Shown here piece after piece: positions 5,455 to 5,806 of a stretch of DNA of 5,806 nucleotides. Positions within the stretch are counted from its first letter, which is position 1; the number at the start of each line of letters is the position of its first letter. The notes beneath the pieces were generated by a model. The model did no database searches. It was not told where the DNA came from and was given only the letters and a program-made list of their open reading frames with translations. This DNA comes from Deltaproteobacteria bacterium (GTDB taxonomy: Bacteria; Desulfobacterota; B13-G15). Location: the NCBI GenBank assembly GCA_003646705.1, contig QMLK01000079.1:1-5806 (forward strand), written 5' to 3'. A program made the position numbers and the translations under genes.

Positions 5455-5460
5455 CCCCTC
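5455..5460 (-). promoter_or_regulatory. Ribosome binding site of the kinase-like gene
   Basis: GAGGGG on the minus strand ends four bases before the ATG at 5450. The spacing to the ATG is a little short; a GTG two codons downstream would sit at about ten bases and could also be used, with a two-residue difference. Confidence 0.5.
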
Positions 5461-5469
5461 GCGGCTTTT

Positions 5470-5505
5470 GGGGTGGCTTATAGTATAAGCTCAGGAACCT
5501 GTCAA
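5470..5505 (-). promoter_or_regulatory. Sigma70-type promoter of the kinase-like gene
   Basis: On the minus strand a perfect TTGACA (5505-5500) is separated by exactly 17 bases from TATAAG (5482-5477), which matches the -10 consensus at five of six positions. Predicted initiation is near 5470, about 20 bases before the ATG. The -35 lies inside the last codons of the upstream TPR gene. Confidence 0.78.
5476..5490. repeat. Perfect 15-base palindrome over the -10 element, a candidate operator
   Basis: GCTTATA, a single G, then TATAAGC form a perfect inverted repeat with 7-base arms. One arm contains the -10 hexamer of the kinase-like gene's promoter and the other abuts the TPR stop codon at 5491. 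The arms are AT-rich and too short to form a terminator hairpin, and no T-run follows on either strand. A dimeric repressor site is the natural reading, but no regulator gene is in view. Confidence 0.5.
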
Positions 5506-5806
5506 CCTGCGGAGCCTCTGCTGGATTCGCTCCTTGTCCTCGCCCTGAGAGAGCTCGCGGGCCTTCTTCAGGTGGAAGATCGCCGCCTTCTTGTCACCTA
5601 TCTTGCTGAAGTAGATGCCGAAGTGCTCATGGGCGAGGCCCCTCCTCCCCTGATCCATGTACAGCTCCCCCATGGATCGGTAGACCTCCGGGAGCTCAGG
5701 CCTCCGTCCTGCCAATGCCTTGTATACCTTTAAGGCCTCCTCAAGCCTTCCCCCCGCTGTCAGCAAATGGCCGAGGGCAAAGGCCACCTCCTGGTCAGCG
5801 GGAAAG
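5491..5806 (-). CDS. C-terminal part of a TPR protein, possibly an M48 (BepA-like) metalloprotease
   Basis: The reading frame is open to the right edge, so the start lies outside the window; a GTG at 5787 is an internal valine. The visible 104 residues comprise helix pairs of tetratricopeptide repeats: EVAFALGHLLTAGGRLEEAL, then LPEVYRSMGELYMDQGRRGL, then AHEHFGIYFSKIGDKKAAIF, closing with a charged helix DKERIQQRLRRL. TPRs mediate protein contacts. The G-x-A-H-x-x-x-G-x-Y-F pattern followed by F-H-x-x-K-A recalls the C-terminal TPRs of M48 periplasmic metalloproteases (BepA/YfgC type) in deltaproteobacteria. The HExxH catalytic domain that would prove this lies beyond the edge, so I give no symbol. 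The gene ends in TGA next to the palindrome at 5476-5490, and its last codons contain the -35 of the next gene. Confidence 0.8.
   Translation of the reverse strand, partial: FPADQEVAFALGHLLTAGGRLEEALKVYKALAGRRPELPEVYRSMGELYMDQGRRGLAHEHFGIYFSKIGDKKAAIFHLKKARELSQGEDKERIQQRLRRLTGS

Overview
The window reads as a compact, GC-rich bacterial chromosome segment with short spacers, overlapping genes and strong sigma70-type promoters. Three things suggest an anaerobic, B12-using member of the Desulfobacterota (former Deltaproteobacteria) or a relative, possibly a thermophile. They are the xerC-hslV gene pair, a class II (adenosylcobalamin-dependent) ribonucleotide reductase, and a TPR tail resembling that of M48 proteases in that group. 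The frequent AGG arginine codons also fit. The taxonomic assignment is an inference from gene content and protein style, not from a marker gene.

Layout. Positions 1-309 (minus) hold the first part of hslV, the peptidase of the HslUV protease; it runs off the left edge and carries an in-frame TAG just after the catalytic threonine segment. Positions 278-1195 (minus) are xerC, a complete tyrosine recombinase that overlaps hslV by 32 bases. A 53-base divergent promoter region (1196-1248) separates xerC from a rightward pair. The first of the pair is a YhhQ-type (COG1738) membrane transporter (1249-1968). The second is an adenosylcobalamin-dependent ribonucleotide reductase (1952-4774), whose start lies inside the transporter gene. 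The reductase is interrupted by a 366-residue intein (2762-3859) with a LAGLIDADG homing endonuclease domain. Positions 4746-5450 (minus) are a cytidylate-kinase-like P-loop protein that overlaps the reductase tail-to-tail by 29 bases. Positions 5491-5806 (minus) are the end of a TPR protein that enters from the right edge.

How the parts relate. XerC and HslV form a leftward operon driven by a promoter so close to the xerC ATG that the message should be nearly leaderless. The transporter and reductase form a translationally coupled rightward pair. The intein sits exactly before the reductase's thiyl-radical cysteine, so it splits the N-x-C-x-E active-site motif and uses the catalytic Cys as its own +1 nucleophile; no active enzyme exists until the intein splices out. 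The kinase-like gene has its own promoter, with a perfect 15-base palindrome over the -10 element.

The items most worth a second look are the hslV nonsense codon, the placement and unusual C-terminal chemistry of the intein, the antisense overlap that contains the reductase's two C-terminal cysteine codons, and the palindromic promoter. I see no RNA gene, CRISPR array, insertion sequence or clear rho-independent terminator, and no gene-free stretch longer than about 55 bases.
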